DNA of 64,000 nucleotides from Streptomyces sp. JH34. GTDB lineage: Bacteria; Actinomycetota; Actinomycetes; Streptomycetales; Streptomycetaceae. Position numbers and translations under genes: made by a program. The notes below the pieces were generated by a model. That model made no database searches, was not told the origin of the DNA, and saw only the letters and a list, made by a program, of their open reading frames with translations. The DNA is taken from NCBI RefSeq assembly GCF_029428875.1, contig NZ_JAJSOO010000001.1, positions 7,215,371-7,279,370 of the forward strand. The letters run 5' to 3'. Of the stretch, positions 46,494 to 55,545 are shown one piece after another. Numbering within the stretch: position 1 is the first letter of the stretch; each line of letters begins with the position of its first letter.

Positions 46494-46623
46494 TAAGGGC
46501 TGTCCCGTAACTGCTGGTCACGGAGCTGTCCAGGGTGCGGAAACTGCGTAGCTACTAAGATCGCGGTGCCGGTATCGTCCGGCTTCTCGACCCGCCGTAC
46601 CAGCGGCCTACGTTCAGAGAGCG

Positions 46624-46983
46624 ATGCACATGACCAGCCAGCAAGCAACGACGACCCTGTGGCGCCCCACCGGCCCCAGGGAGCTGGATCTGGTTCGGGA
46701 GCTGAACTGGCGTGCGTGGCCGCCCCGGCTGCCCGAGCAGCCGATCTTCTACCCGGTTTTGAACGAGGACTACGCGATCAGGATCGCCCGGGACTGGAAC
46801 GTGAAGCATGACGGTGCCGGCTTTGTCACTCGTTTTGAGGTGGAGTCGGAGTTCTTGAGCCGGTATCCCGTCCAGCAGGCCGGCGGGCAGACGATCCTCG
46901 AGCTCTGGGTTCCGGCCGAGGAGATGGACAACTTCAACGCTCACATCGTCGGCGATATCCAGGTGGTCCACGAGTTCCGCTGA
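46624..46983 (+). CDS. ADP-ribosylation/crystallin J1-like small protein
   Basis: This 119-aa protein has the pattern LWRPTGPRELDLVRELNWR, RLPEQPIFYPVLNEDYAIRI and RDWNVKHDGAGFVTRFEVES, which I recall from small streptomycete proteins annotated as ADP-ribosylation/crystallin J1. The name is historical and no catalytic residues are evident. It is complete and starts with GAGAGCG before ATG. It lies between IS ends, so it may be passenger DNA. Confidence 0.65.
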   Translation: MHMTSQQATTTLWRPTGPRELDLVRELNWRAWPPRLPEQPIFYPVLNEDYAIRIARDWNVKHDGAGFVTRFEVESEFLSRYPVQQAGGQTILELWVPAEEMDNFNAHIVGDIQVVHEFR

Positions 46984-47034
46984 GGCGGGGAGGGGTGCTG
47001 GGGCGGCACGTCGGGCCGGTGCGATGATCCCGGC

Positions 47035-47190
47035 GTGGCTGGTGTGATCACGGCGTCGGAGCCGTCCTGGACAGCCCAGTTCACCGGGCTGAGCCCGCGT
47101 ATCTTCGGGAAGCTGGTGATCGTGCTGCGGCGCGAGGGTGCGGACGCGGTCCGCAAGGGCCGACCGTGGGGCCTGTCCTTGGAGGACCGG
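47035..47190 (+). mobile_element. N-terminal remnant of an IS5-type transposase
   Basis: GTG opens VAGVITASEPSWTAQFTGLS followed by PRIFGKLVIVLRREGADAVR, collinear with the first 50 residues of the intact transposase at 48263-49030. It stops being homologous after LSLEDR. It is a second copy of the same element reduced to its start. Confidence 0.8.
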
Positions 47191-47257
47191 GCGGCGTCGA
47201 AGCGCTGAGGTTTACGCGCCCAGGGAACGGCAGCCCACCAGGGCTCTGCCTGCGGAC

Positions 47258-47542
47258 CTACTCGCTCGGCGGAACTCGAACGAAGCCCTCGGTCCAATCA
47301 TTCTCATCGAGCTCGCAGGGGTCGAAGGAGAAGCACTCCGGTTCGTCACGGAAGCCCGGTAGCAGCCGAGCCTGACGCACACGCTGTTCAACCCGTTCGC
47401 GGGTTGAGTAGATACCGAGCAGTTTTACGTCGTCGCCGTCCGACTCGTCGCAGAACACGCCACTCTCATCGACGTGCACTGTCGAGCCGTCGTCGCCAGC
47501 TTCGTTCTGGTGGCCGACATGCCACAGCGGATACACGATCAC
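47258..47542 (-). CDS. Small acidic protein of unknown function
   Basis: The 94-aa frame starting GTG gives MIVYPLWHVGHQ at the N terminus and KLLGIYSTRERVEQRVRQAR in the middle. It is acidic (many Asp/Glu) and soluble. The style (short beta start, then one helix with repeated Arg) resembles small streptomycete proteins encoded near toxins and immunity genes, but I do not recognise it firmly. Confidence 0.6.
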   Translation of the reverse strand: MIVYPLWHVGHQNEAGDDGSTVHVDESGVFCDESDGDDVKLLGIYSTRERVEQRVRQARLLPGFRDEPECFSFDPCELDENDWTEGFVRVPPSE

Positions 47543-47760
47543 GGGCGCGAAGCTACCAGCACTCAAGTCCGTGGACGTTCGACACCCCTCACCTCCTGGG
47601 CCCCACAGATCACAAACCGGGCATGACGCGACTTCGCCGAGGCCCTGCCTGGGAGATGATCGCTGCCGCACTGGACGCCGGGTGGAGGCACCGTGGGTGA
47701 CCGGCGACGAGGCATATGGGCAGGACACGCAGCTTCGGGCCGCCCCGGAGGCGCGAAGGC

Positions 47761-48060
47761 TCAACGTTCCGGACGTGATCGTGGAGCGGCTCGGCCTTCG
47801 CGCATGCGCAAGATGAAGGTGACCGCGTCTTCCGAGCGGGTTCCGGTAGTGAGGAGTTCCTGCAGGAGGAGACCGCGAATCGCGGCAGTGGTGATGGCGG
47901 CCACCTCCCGCGCGTCCTTCGCCTCGAGCCCTTCACGTTCCGCGAGTGAGGACAGCATCACGGTCAGGTCGTCGATCGACTCCACGAACTCACGGAAGTC
48001 GTCGGGTGCGTACGCGGCCAGTCCGACGACGTAGAAGAAGCCGCGGACACGCGACAGCTG
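47761..48060 (-). pseudogene. TetR-type regulator, C-terminal remnant
   Basis: RGFFYVVGLAAYAPDDFREF leads into TVMLSSLAEREGLEAKDARE and AAITTAAIRGLLLQELLTTG, a TetR-like ligand-binding domain end. The DNA-binding N terminus is missing; an IS element lies directly next to it. Confidence 0.65.
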
Positions 48061-48202
48061 CTCCGGCCGGCGAGGAAGCCGAGCGCTGGGAGCGGTTGCG
48101 CAACCGCGACCTCGTGCCGCCCGGCGAACCCATCGCGAAGGAGTACATCGATGCGGTGGAAATGGGGGTCGAAAGGGGTGTGACGACTCGCGAGCAAAGC
48201 GT

Positions 48203-49066
48203 TGTCCCGTAAATGATCTCTGAGCGGCCTCGAGCATGGTGGGCTGCTGCACGGCGGGTGGTCTATCCGGCGACGGCGAGGTTGTGCATCCGTGCGATGC
48301 CGAGCATGGCGTCGTGGACGCCGTCGCCTTTGAGACGGCAATCGCGGAGAATCTTCCAAGTCTTCATGCGAGCGAAAGCGTGCTCGACGCGGGCGCGGAC
48401 CTGTTTGTGGGACTTGTTGTGGGCCTGCTTCCAGCCGGGCAGCTCCTTGCCCTTTTGGCGCCGGTGCGGCATCACGAGCCCGGTGCCCGGATAGCCGCCG
48501 TCGGCGATGGTCATCGTCGTGCCGACGGCCGCCTTCGCCCCGGACTCCTCCCACGCCTTGCAGTCGTTGCGGTTGCCGGGCAAGGGCCGGCTGACCACCA
48601 CGACGAGGCGGGTGTCGGCGTCGATGACCACCTGGTGGTTGGTGGAGTACCGGTAGTTCTTCGACTGCTCAGCAACGGTGTGGTCACGGGTGGGCACCAG
48701 GGTGCCGTCCACGATGAGCACCGTGTCCTTCGCGAACCGCTTGCGGGGCTGGAGGGCGAGCATCGGCCCGAGGTGATCGATGATCCGGTCCGCCGCCGAC
48801 TTGGACACCCCGAACAGCGGGGCAAGCTGCCGCATGGTCAGATTCGTGCGCCAGTACGCCGCGACCAGCAGTGTCCGATCCTCCAATGACAGGCTCCACG
48901 GCCGGCCCCTGCGGACCGCATCAGCTCCCTGATGCCGCAAAACCGTCACGAGTTTCCCGAACTGCCGCGGACTCAACCCGGTGAAGGGGGCTATCCAAGA
49001 GGGCTCCGACGCCGTGATCACACCAGCCACAACAAGATCATCTCACCCATGACCAGAGACAGCTCA
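48203..49066. mobile_element. IS5-type element carrying an intact transposase
   Basis: The left end starts TGTCCCGTAAATGAT at 48203. On the right side the non-coding block with AGATCATCTCACCC precedes GACAGCTCA at about 49058-49066. TGTCCCGTAA also occurs at 46501 and, inverted, at 49551-49560, so exact limits are unsure. Confidence 0.55.
48263..49030 (-). CDS. IS5-type DDE transposase (intact)
   Basis: This 255-aa protein starts with MAGVITASEPSWIAPFTGLS. It has the helix-turn-helix LTMRQLAPLFGVSKSAADRI, catalytic Asp in TVLIVDGTLVP, second Asp with DADTRLVVVVSRPLPGNRND and TMTIADGGYPGTGL, and Glu in RARVEHAFARMKTWKIL. All triad positions are present. Confidence 0.9.
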   Translation of the reverse strand: MAGVITASEPSWIAPFTGLSPRQFGKLVTVLRHQGADAVRRGRPWSLSLEDRTLLVAAYWRTNLTMRQLAPLFGVSKSAADRIIDHLGPMLALQPRKRFAKDTVLIVDGTLVPTRDHTVAEQSKNYRYSTNHQVVIDADTRLVVVVSRPLPGNRNDCKAWEESGAKAAVGTTMTIADGGYPGTGLVMPHRRQKGKELPGWKQAHNKSHKQVRARVEHAFARMKTWKILRDCRLKGDGVHDAMLGIARMHNLAVAG

Positions 49067-49477
49067 GGTGCGAAGGCTCAACCGCAGTCTGAGCAGGTGG
49101 CGTAGACGGGCAGAGGCGCCACGGAGGTTGCCGAGCTTCCTCACCGCGTCCGCATCAAGTTCCAGCCGGTCTGCAAGAGCAAGCACGGCGGCGTAGGGCC
49201 GTTCGCCCTCTTCGAGCTTCGCGGCAACGGCACCGAGGACAGCTCGAAGAACGACGGGGTCCGCGCCGGAATGTTTCGCCAGCAGACACAGGAGCCTGTT
49301 GTCGTTCCAGACGCTGTCTCGGGCCGTGCTCAGCTCCTGCAGGGCGACGGGCGGGGTGTGGGGATTGGCAGCCAGGGCCTGCCAGACGAAGGGGTACGGA
49401 CATTGCGCGAGACGCTGCAGCACGACGCTGTCCTTCTCGGCATGCGCCAGTGCGAGGTAGTCGGCGGGCGTGGGCAC
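49064..49477 (-). CDS. LRV-like repeat protein, 3' end abutting an IS
   Basis: This 137-aa protein starts MPTPADYLALAHAEKDSVVL and has repeating blocks such as LQRLAQCPYPFVWQALAANP and HTPPVALQELSTARDSVW. These resemble the leucine-rich-variant helical repeats (asparagine-proline turns). The stop lies within the IS-like block, so its C terminus may be shortened. Function unknown; such repeats usually mediate binding. Confidence 0.6.
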   Translation of the reverse strand: MPTPADYLALAHAEKDSVVLQRLAQCPYPFVWQALAANPHTPPVALQELSTARDSVWNDNRLLCLLAKHSGADPVVLRAVLGAVAAKLEEGERPYAAVLALADRLELDADAVRKLGNLRGASARLRHLLRLRLSLRT

Positions 49478-49568
49478 GAAGATGACCTCTCAGGAGCGTC
49501 GAAGCCGTCATCTTGCCACTGCACCTTGTCGTGCCTGCCTCCACCATCATTTACGGGACAGCTCTAAG

Positions 49569-49800
49569 CCGACGCCTACCTCGCTGAATTGAGCGACAGC
49601 CGCGGGGACATGTTCCTGAACTTCCTTACCGACGACCTGCACCCGCGAATCGAACGCGACTACGGCACAGCCCCGGGCGGTCACGGTCTCTTCGGCTACT
49701 CCTATGGCGGACTCTTCAGCCTCTACGCCTGGCTCACCAAGAGCACCTTCTTCGAGAGCATCGGCGCGGGCAGCCCCGGCATCGTCAATGCGGTGGCTTC
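49569..49800 (+). pseudogene. Esterase (enterochelin-esterase-like) internal fragment
   Basis: The frame DAYLAELSDSRGDMFLNFL passes into IERDYGTAPGGHGLFGYSYG and GLFSLYAWLTKSTFFESIGA. GYSYGG is the nucleophile elbow of IroE/Fes-like alpha/beta hydrolases. Both ends are missing; the left break lies at the TTACGGGACA sequence shared with the neighbouring IS. Confidence 0.75.
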
Positions 49801-50017
49801 GTTCACTTCCAGCGACAGCGTTTGTCGATCTGTTTCAGCAGCAGTTCATGCTCGGCGTCGCGGTGGGTGTTCACGAGAAATGACGGCACTGCGGCTTGGC
49901 GTGTCGGCGTGCAGGTCAACGTGCCCAAACGATTACGGCTGAACGTGCTGTGTGCGCCCCAAGGCATCGGCGGTTGTATGGTCGACGCCTCAATCAGCAG
50001 GAGGGCAGCGGCAGGGC

Positions 50018-50833
50018 ATGCGGGTGACGATGACGAGCGCTGCGGCGCGGACTGGCCACGCGAACGAGGACTTCACCGGCGCTGTACCGACGGGAGTCGT
50101 GCTAATCGACGGCGCCGGCATCGCCGGCACCGAATCGATCTGCCGACACGGCGTGGCCTGGTACGCCAGCCACCTGGGAGGCAGCCTCCTCAGCCTCCTG
50201 TCACGCGAGCGGGACCACAGCCTCGCGGCGCTCCTCGCCGAGGCCATCCAGCAGGTGACGGACATTCACCGGGGCACCTGCGACGTCGCCAACTCCATCA
50301 GTCCGTCAGCAACCGTAGCCATCCTGCGGCTGTCCGGCGGCCTCATCGAGTACCTGGTGCTCGGTGACTCGGTTCTCGTGCTCGACAAAGCAGTTGGTGG
50401 GCCGCTGGTCGTCTCCGATCCCAGGGAGGTGGTCATCAGCCGGTCGTACCAAGCCGCGCTCGAGTCCGTCGCCGAAGGGAGCGACGAGTACCACCGAATC
50501 CTGCGGGACTTGCGCGCCAACCGAAACCAGCCGGGCGGCTTCTGGGTGGCCAAGGACGACCCGTGGGCGGCAGAGGAGGCGATCACCGGGAGCTGTCCGG
50601 TTTCCGAGCTGACCGGTGCCGTCCTGCTCAGCAATGGAGCCAGCCGCATCGTGGATCGGTTCCAGCTCGCGGACTGGCCAGGGGTCATGGCCGTCTTGGC
50701 GTCGAGCGGACCCGTCGAAATCATCCATCGTGTCCGGCAGGCGGAGGCACGCCACGCGGTGGCGGCGGACGATGCGACGATCGCACACTGTACCGGGCTC
50801 GACGAGGCCCTTGGTCGGTCTGAAGGCGTCTGA
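50018..50833 (+). CDS. PP2C-like protein phosphatase family
   Basis: This 271-aa protein starts MRVTMTSAAARTGHANEDFT. NEDF and VVLIDGAGIAGTE match motifs 1 and 2 of PP2C phosphatases; later SATVAILRLSGGLIEYLVLG and DSVLVL match the central motif, and ADDATIAHC the last Asp motif. Some metal ligands are shifted (DGAG rather than DGMGG). It probably dephosphorylates Ser/Thr or is a degenerate regulatory version. A GGAGGG site precedes the ATG. Confidence 0.7.
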   Translation: MRVTMTSAAARTGHANEDFTGAVPTGVVLIDGAGIAGTESICRHGVAWYASHLGGSLLSLLSRERDHSLAALLAEAIQQVTDIHRGTCDVANSISPSATVAILRLSGGLIEYLVLGDSVLVLDKAVGGPLVVSDPREVVISRSYQAALESVAEGSDEYHRILRDLRANRNQPGGFWVAKDDPWAAEEAITGSCPVSELTGAVLLSNGASRIVDRFQLADWPGVMAVLASSGPVEIIHRVRQAEARHAVAADDATIAHCTGLDEALGRSEGV

Positions 50834-50923
50834 CCAGTGCTCTTGCTGCTGTTTCGCGCGCCGTCAGCATAGGCGGAACCGCCGCCGGCGAGGCGGCGGT
50901 CCATCGGCGTGGGAGATGCAGGG

Positions 50924-51724
50924 TCAGCTGGCTTTGGCTGGCTCTTCGGCTCGCGCGCGTGTGCTGGCGAGGCGGTAGGAGCCGGTTCCGGTTTCGATGA
51001 TGGTGCCGTTGAAGGTGAGACGGTCGACGATGGCCGCGCAGAGGCGGGGGTCGGTGAAGGTCTTGGTCCAGCCGCCGAAGGACTCGTTGGAGGCGATGGC
51101 GACACTGTTCTTTTCCTCGCGTTCGGTCAGAACCTGGAAGAGGAGTTCGGCGCCGTGTCGGTCGAGTTCCATGTAGCCGAGTTCGTCGATGCAGAGGAGA
51201 TCGACGCGGCCGTAGCGGGCGATGGTCTTGTTGAGCTGCTTCTCGTCGGCGGCCTCGACCAGCTCGTTCACCAGCTTCGTGGCGAGCGTGTAGCGGACCC
51301 GGTAGCCCTTCATCGCGGCCTCGGTGCCCAGGGCGATGAGCATGTGGGACTTGCCGGTGCCGGAGTCGCCGATCAGGCAGAGCGGCTGACTCTTCTTGAT
51401 CCACTCGCAGCTGGCCAGGGTGTGGACACACGCAGCGTCGATGTTCGGGTTGGCGTCGAAGTCGAAGGCCCGCAAGGACTTCTCCCGTGGAAAGCCCGCG
51501 GCCTTGATCCGTCGTTCCGAACGACGCCTGGCCCGGTCGTCGCACTCGGTCATCAGCAGCTCGGCGAGGAAGCCGCGGTAGGTCATCTGATCTTTGATCG
51601 CCCGGTCGGCGATCTCGTTGAACTCGTTGCGAATTGAGGGCAACCGCAGCAGGCGGCAAGCACTGTCGATCGCGGCGTCGGCGGCCTGCTCGGTCAAGCC
51701 TCGCTGGCGGGGCAGGGTGGTCAC
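50924..51724 (-). CDS. istB: IS21-family helper ATPase IstB
   Basis: This 266-aa AAA+ protein has Walker A GDSGTGKSHM near residue 121, Walker B LLCIDELGYM near 178, and FGGWTKTF and DRLTFNGTIIETGTGSYR as usual IstB end motifs. Its start overlaps the istA stop (51721-51724), the normal IS21 arrangement. It assists IstA in target selection. Confidence 0.93.
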   Translation of the reverse strand: MTTLPRQRGLTEQAADAAIDSACRLLRLPSIRNEFNEIADRAIKDQMTYRGFLAELLMTECDDRARRRSERRIKAAGFPREKSLRAFDFDANPNIDAACVHTLASCEWIKKSQPLCLIGDSGTGKSHMLIALGTEAAMKGYRVRYTLATKLVNELVEAADEKQLNKTIARYGRVDLLCIDELGYMELDRHGAELLFQVLTEREEKNSVAIASNESFGGWTKTFTDPRLCAAIVDRLTFNGTIIETGTGSYRLASTRARAEEPAKAS

Positions 51725-53365
51725 TGTGCTTCTCCCTCATGGTGGTCGCTGCCGCTGGTGCGGCGGCGTCGGAGCAGTTGGTCATAGGGGGTCACCGACG
51801 GCAGCGGTCTGGTGTCCGGCGGGAGGTGCGCGAGGCGCCACTCGTGCAGCGACGTGACAGTCGCTGGCGTCCCGGGAATCGCCGGAGCGGATGCTCCGAC
51901 TGTTGGCTCGTCCTCTGCCTGGGCGGCTTTGCGGGCCTCCAGGGCAACGGCGTCAGCGGTCAGGGCGCCGGCCCGCAGCGCGGTGGCCAGGCCCGCGACC
52001 ACATGCTCGTGGGCGAGGTGCCGGTTCAGCAGCAGGACCTCGATCAACGCCCGGGTGCCGTCCCGTTCTCCGTGAACTTTGCGGGCCTGGGCCCACCAGG
52101 CGTCGTGGACCGGCGTGAACTTGCCCGCCGACCGGGCCTGTTCCAGAGCCGTGGCACCGGGAAAGGCACCGGGCTTGCGGATGAGGGCTTCGAGGTAGTG
52201 GTCCAGATCCAGGCGGCAGCTGCCCTTCGCGATCAGCCTTTCATGCCGGGCCACCTCGACATTCCTGTCATAAACCACCAGGTGAGAGGCGTGCAGGACG
52301 ACGCGCACTCGCTTGCCGATGAGGCGGGTCGGGACCGAGTAGCGGTTGGTGCGAACGGCGATCTGGCTGTACCGGTCGACCCGCGGAGTGAACAGCCGGC
52401 CCGTCTCGAACGGCTCCTCCGGCAGCGGCATGAGCAGCGGCTGTTCGACGGTGAAGTACTCGTCCACGGTCCGCGGCCGCGAGCCGATCCGGCGGTGCCC
52501 GTCGTGCAGGTCCCACTGATCAACCATCTCGTTTAGCTCGGCGAGGGAGTCGACTTCCGGGACCGGAGTGAAGTGATTGCGTCGGAAGTAGCCGATCATC
52601 CCCTCGACGCCGCCCTTCTCATGGGCGCCTTCGATGCCCGGGGCGGCAGTAGAAGCTCTCGATGTTGAAGTGCGAGCGGAAAGCGATCCACCGATCGGTC
52701 TCCACCCTCGCCCGGCTCAGCCCTAGCACCTGGGCGACGGCCGACTTCAGGTTGTCGTAGCGGATCTTGGTCCGGGGAACCCCGCCCAGCGTCCGAAGCG
52801 CATGCACATGCCCTTCGAAGAACGCTTCCTGGCCGCACGAAGCGAAAACCCGGTGCACGGCCTTGCCCGAGTAGGACAGGCGAAGCGAGAACAAATAGCA
52901 GGTCACCAGCTCGCCGGCCAGACGCACCGTCACGTCACCGAAGTCGACCTCAGCCTCGTGACCGGGCAGGTGGGACTGAGGCACGAACGCTTCCACCGGG
53001 GCCTTCCCCGAGGCCGCGAGGATCTCCGGCTTCCGGTCGGAGACGTAGCGCCGGACCATCTGGTAGGACACGTCGGCGCTGTGCTCCTCGACCAGCCGGT
53101 GGAAGATCCGGGTGATCGTGTGCCGTTGCTTGCGCGGCGCGTCGAGGTCCGTCCGCAGCATCTCGTCGATCACCGGCTTGTACGGATCCAGCGCGGTCGG
53201 CCGCGGCGGAAGCTTCTTGCGCGGCTCCGGCCAGACCGAGTCCACGGCCTTCTTCACCGTCCGCCACGACACGTTGTACTTGCGCTCAAGCTCGCGCATC
53301 TTCATGCCAGCTCGGTGATCACGCCGGATCGCCGCGTACAACTCGACCTTCGACATCTGCGGCAT
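51721..53365 (-). pseudogene. istA: IS21-family transposase IstA, single frameshift
   Basis: Residues from MPQMSKVELYAAIRRDHRAG to NIESFYCRPG lie in one frame and MIGYFRRNHFTPVPEVDSLA onward in another. One extra G at about 52639-52642 (CCCCGGG instead of CCCCGG) breaks the gene between FYCRPG and the expected IEGAHEKGGVEG. The DDE core is interrupted (first Asp in EVDFGDV is present). IstB is intact. Ends of the element are near 50860 (GCCGTCA) and 53490 (TGACGGC), not exactly placed. Confidence 0.85.
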
Positions 53366-53369
53366 GACC

Positions 53370-53932
53370 AGGACCTTTCACCAGGAGCACCCCGATGCTG
53401 CCCTGGCAAGTACCCCGGTGCTGTCGAAACTCGTGAACATCACCCGACCGTGGATCTGGGTGCCTCCCAAACCCGTGAACAACTGACGGCACTAAAGCCA
53501 CTGGCACGCCACCTACCGCCAGCTCGCCACACCCCGCCCCCGCCGCACCACCGCGCTACGCCGCCGCTTGCTGGTCTTGTCCGTGCGGATTCAGTGGCAT
53601 CCGTTCTGGTCCACTGCATCCGGCCGCGTTCCCGCGGCCCGGGTGGAGCTGAAGCGCCTTGCCCGCCGTCAGGGGCAACTCGAGGCGAGGACGGCATGAG
53701 CTGGCTGGGCGCTCTGTCCGTCGGCAAGCCGCGATCCTCGGACCGGACACCAGTGGCGCTCCTGCCGCTTGTGCGCGTGAGGCGTCCTTCCTGCGACGTG
53801 GATTCGGTACGCGGCAAGGTGCGCAATCCCGCGCGATGCTTCCGCGCTGCCTTGAAGGGCACCCTGCGGGTGCGCAATCTGCGCAGTGCCTGCGGGGAGG
53901 TCGGTCGCGGGTGCAGCGGGAGGTCGCCTGTG
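53370..53932. other. IS21 terminal region and non-coding DNA
   Basis: Two ACTCGTGAAC/ACCCGTGAAC-like direct repeats at about 53429-53483 look like the repeated IstA-binding sites of an IS21 end. The rest up to 53932 holds no supportable gene. Confidence 0.45.
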
Positions 53933-54084
53933 TCAGTCGTCGGGGGTGGTGTTGCTGGCGCCGCATGACCAGCAGTTCCACTCGCTGGGCACTTCGTAGT
54001 GCGTGGTGGTCCAGAATCCATTGGGCCGGCCTGGATGAGGTTGGTCTCCCAGCATCTCCAGCAGTTGAACTCGAAGTCCTCCAT
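53933..54084 (-). pseudogene. Small double-CxxC zinc-ribbon protein, frameshifted
   Basis: The start MEDFEFNCWRCWETNLIQAG carries one CxxC. After a one-base loss the other frame gives NGFWTTTHYEVPSEWNCWSC, with the second CxxC, and ends GASNTTPDD. Joined, this is a 50-aa zinc ribbon of the type found on actinobacterial plasmids. Either a mutation or a sequencing error splits it. Confidence 0.55.
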
Positions 54085-54480
54085 ACGCTCAGGATGGCTC
54101 TTGCGCCGGCCCGCCAGGACTCGATCGCTCAACCTGGCGAGAAGACAGCGGCGTGAGGCGCGCGGGGTTTCGACTTCCTCGTGGCGAGCCGTAGAACGTG
54201 CGGGCCTGCACTGCGGAGGTCTGTCCAGCCATCTGCCAGGGATCTGTCCAGGGACCTGTCGGGAATCCGTCCCGGGTCTGTTCGGGGGACAGATGAACGG
54301 GCCCTTTGGACGGATTCCCGACAGGTCCCTGGCGGATGTCCGGGCAGATGATCCGGTGCCCTCGCCGGGGTCGTCCGGCCGCGCCGGGCCCCTTCGGGAC
54401 GACTGGAGCGCTTTTTCGGCCCTGAGGCCTGTCTGAGGGCGAAAACCGCAGATGGGCCGTTTTCGCTGTTTGGCCAGGTC
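54085..54480. other. Non-coding stretch with degenerate short repeats
   Basis: Several GGGACCTGTC/GACAGGTCCC-type repeats in both orientations occur at 54225-54335 (for example CAGGGACCTGTCGGGAATCC versus its inverted form). They may form secondary structure. No gene is supported. Confidence 0.4.
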
Positions 54481-54650
54481 AGGACCGCCACCCGGCACCG
54501 ACATGGCACCGCCACCCCGCCCGTTTTGACCGTCATGCACCGCCACCCGATGACGGTGGGGTGGCGGTGGGCATGACGGTGCAAACCGGACAGGGTGGCG
54601 GTGGGTATGACGGTCAAACGGACACGGGTGGCGGTGCCCGCACCGACGGC
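54481..54650. repeat. Iteron-like repeats in opposed orientation
   Basis: A core CACCGCCACCC is repeated on the plus strand (54485, 54508, 54538) and, as GGGTGGCGGTG, on the minus side (54559, 54593, 54627). Each is associated with TTTGACCGTCAT or its complement, giving units of about 34 bp. The two sets face each other around 54550. This is the layout of protein-binding iterons such as a replication, partition or transfer site. Confidence 0.65.
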
Positions 54651-54865
54651 ACGGCACGGTTCCGGCCGGGCTTGCGGGCCTAACCCCTCGATGTCCCACA
54701 CTGCGCCGAAACGCGTCGTTGGCACATCGCAGCCGGCCCGGAATCACCCGCCGCCCGCCCCGTCCAGACATCCGCTGACGCCCAGCGGACGACTGGACGG
54801 CCCGGACCCTCGTCCGGGCTTGCGCGGCTACTGTAAGTGACCACTTTTAGGATGGCGGACGGGGC

Positions 54866-54940
54866 GGAGCTGTAGCGCAGAGGTCGTCGCGCGCGGTCTC
54901 CAAAATCGCGAGGACGCCGGTTCGAATCCGGCCGGTTCTG
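54866..54940 (+). tRNA. tRNA-Trp (CCA), atypical
   Basis: A 75-nt cloverleaf can be drawn. The acceptor GGAGCTG pairs with CGGTTCT (three G-U pairs), the D stem is GCGC/GCGC, the anticodon stem GCGGT/ATCGC holds loop CTCCAAA, and the T stem GCCGG/CCGGC holds loop TTCGAAT. Discriminator is G. The CCA tail is not encoded. The wobble-rich acceptor stem differs from the chromosomal streptomycete tRNA-Trp I remember, so this looks like an extra, element-borne copy. Confidence 0.78.
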
Positions 54941-54964
54941 CCTTCCTGCCGTAGCCGGCGCGGG

Positions 54965-55204
54965 TCAAGCGGTACCGGTGCTGGGTCGGCGTGGCTCTAC
55001 AGCGCTTCGTCCCGGGCCAGGATCAGGCTGACCGATCCCGTCTTCGAGATTGATGCCGCTCTCGAGGTGCTCGTGGTACCCGTCGCTGAGTTCGGGATCT
55101 GTGAGCCCCATGAGTCGCTCAGCCAGGTCGCGCAACCCTGCGGCGTTCGCCGCAATGGTGATCTCGGTCGCTGAGCCGTACACCTTGATCCTGGGTTCAT
55201 CCAC
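54965..55204 (-). CDS. Small immunity-like protein
   Basis: This 79-aa frame starts MDEPRIKVYGSATEITIAAN and has AAGLRDLAERLMGLTDPELS, a pattern I recall in short streptomycete proteins resembling immunity proteins. Near the end an extra G shifts the frame: the alternative frame ends SVSLILARDEAL, which fits the family better. The C terminus may thus be mutated. Confidence 0.55.
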   Translation of the reverse strand: MDEPRIKVYGSATEITIAANAAGLRDLAERLMGLTDPELSDGYHEHLESGINLEDGIGQPDPGPGRSAVEPRRPSTGTA

Positions 55205-55401
55205 GCGGTCACGTTACGGCGAGCCCTCACGCCGGCCTTCGTGGCTGCCGACGAACCAGATTCCCCGTGATTCCTCAGCCTGTTCCGGCACGGGTGTGGC
55301 ACGGCTGGCCCCTCGGTGCGCCACAGTGCGGCAGGGCCTCGTGCCGACCCCCGCAGTCGGCCGCCGAGCAACCCTCCGAAGGGCACCCGGGACGCGCGCC
55401 C

Positions 55402-55510
55402 GGTGGTTCCTTACTCCTCACCTCCTGGCATGGAGCGGCCAATTGACTGGCCTGGAGCCTGGTGGCGGGCTCTCTCCGCCGAGGGAGGAGGGAAGGAGTA
55501 AGTAACCACC
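55402..55510. repeat. Imperfect inverted repeat around a 60-bp core
   Basis: GGTGGTTCCTTACTCCTCAC on the left pairs with GGAAGGAGTAAGTAACCACC on the right with few mismatches. The arms are about 20 bp and the enclosed core is about 65 bp. It may be a small non-autonomous element or an RNA hairpin. Confidence 0.6.
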
Positions 55511-55545
55511 GTGCGGGGCTTGCTCCTCGGCGCGCGACAGCTGGG

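Noticed and set aside
51634..53968. Long plus-strand frames across the IS21 genes
   Set aside because: They are antisense shadows of istB and istA caused by high G+C; the minus-strand products match known IS21 proteins.
54481..54650. Linear-replicon telomere palindromes
   Set aside because: The repeats lie inside the window with genes on both sides and lack the dense series of short palindromes of streptomycete telomeres.
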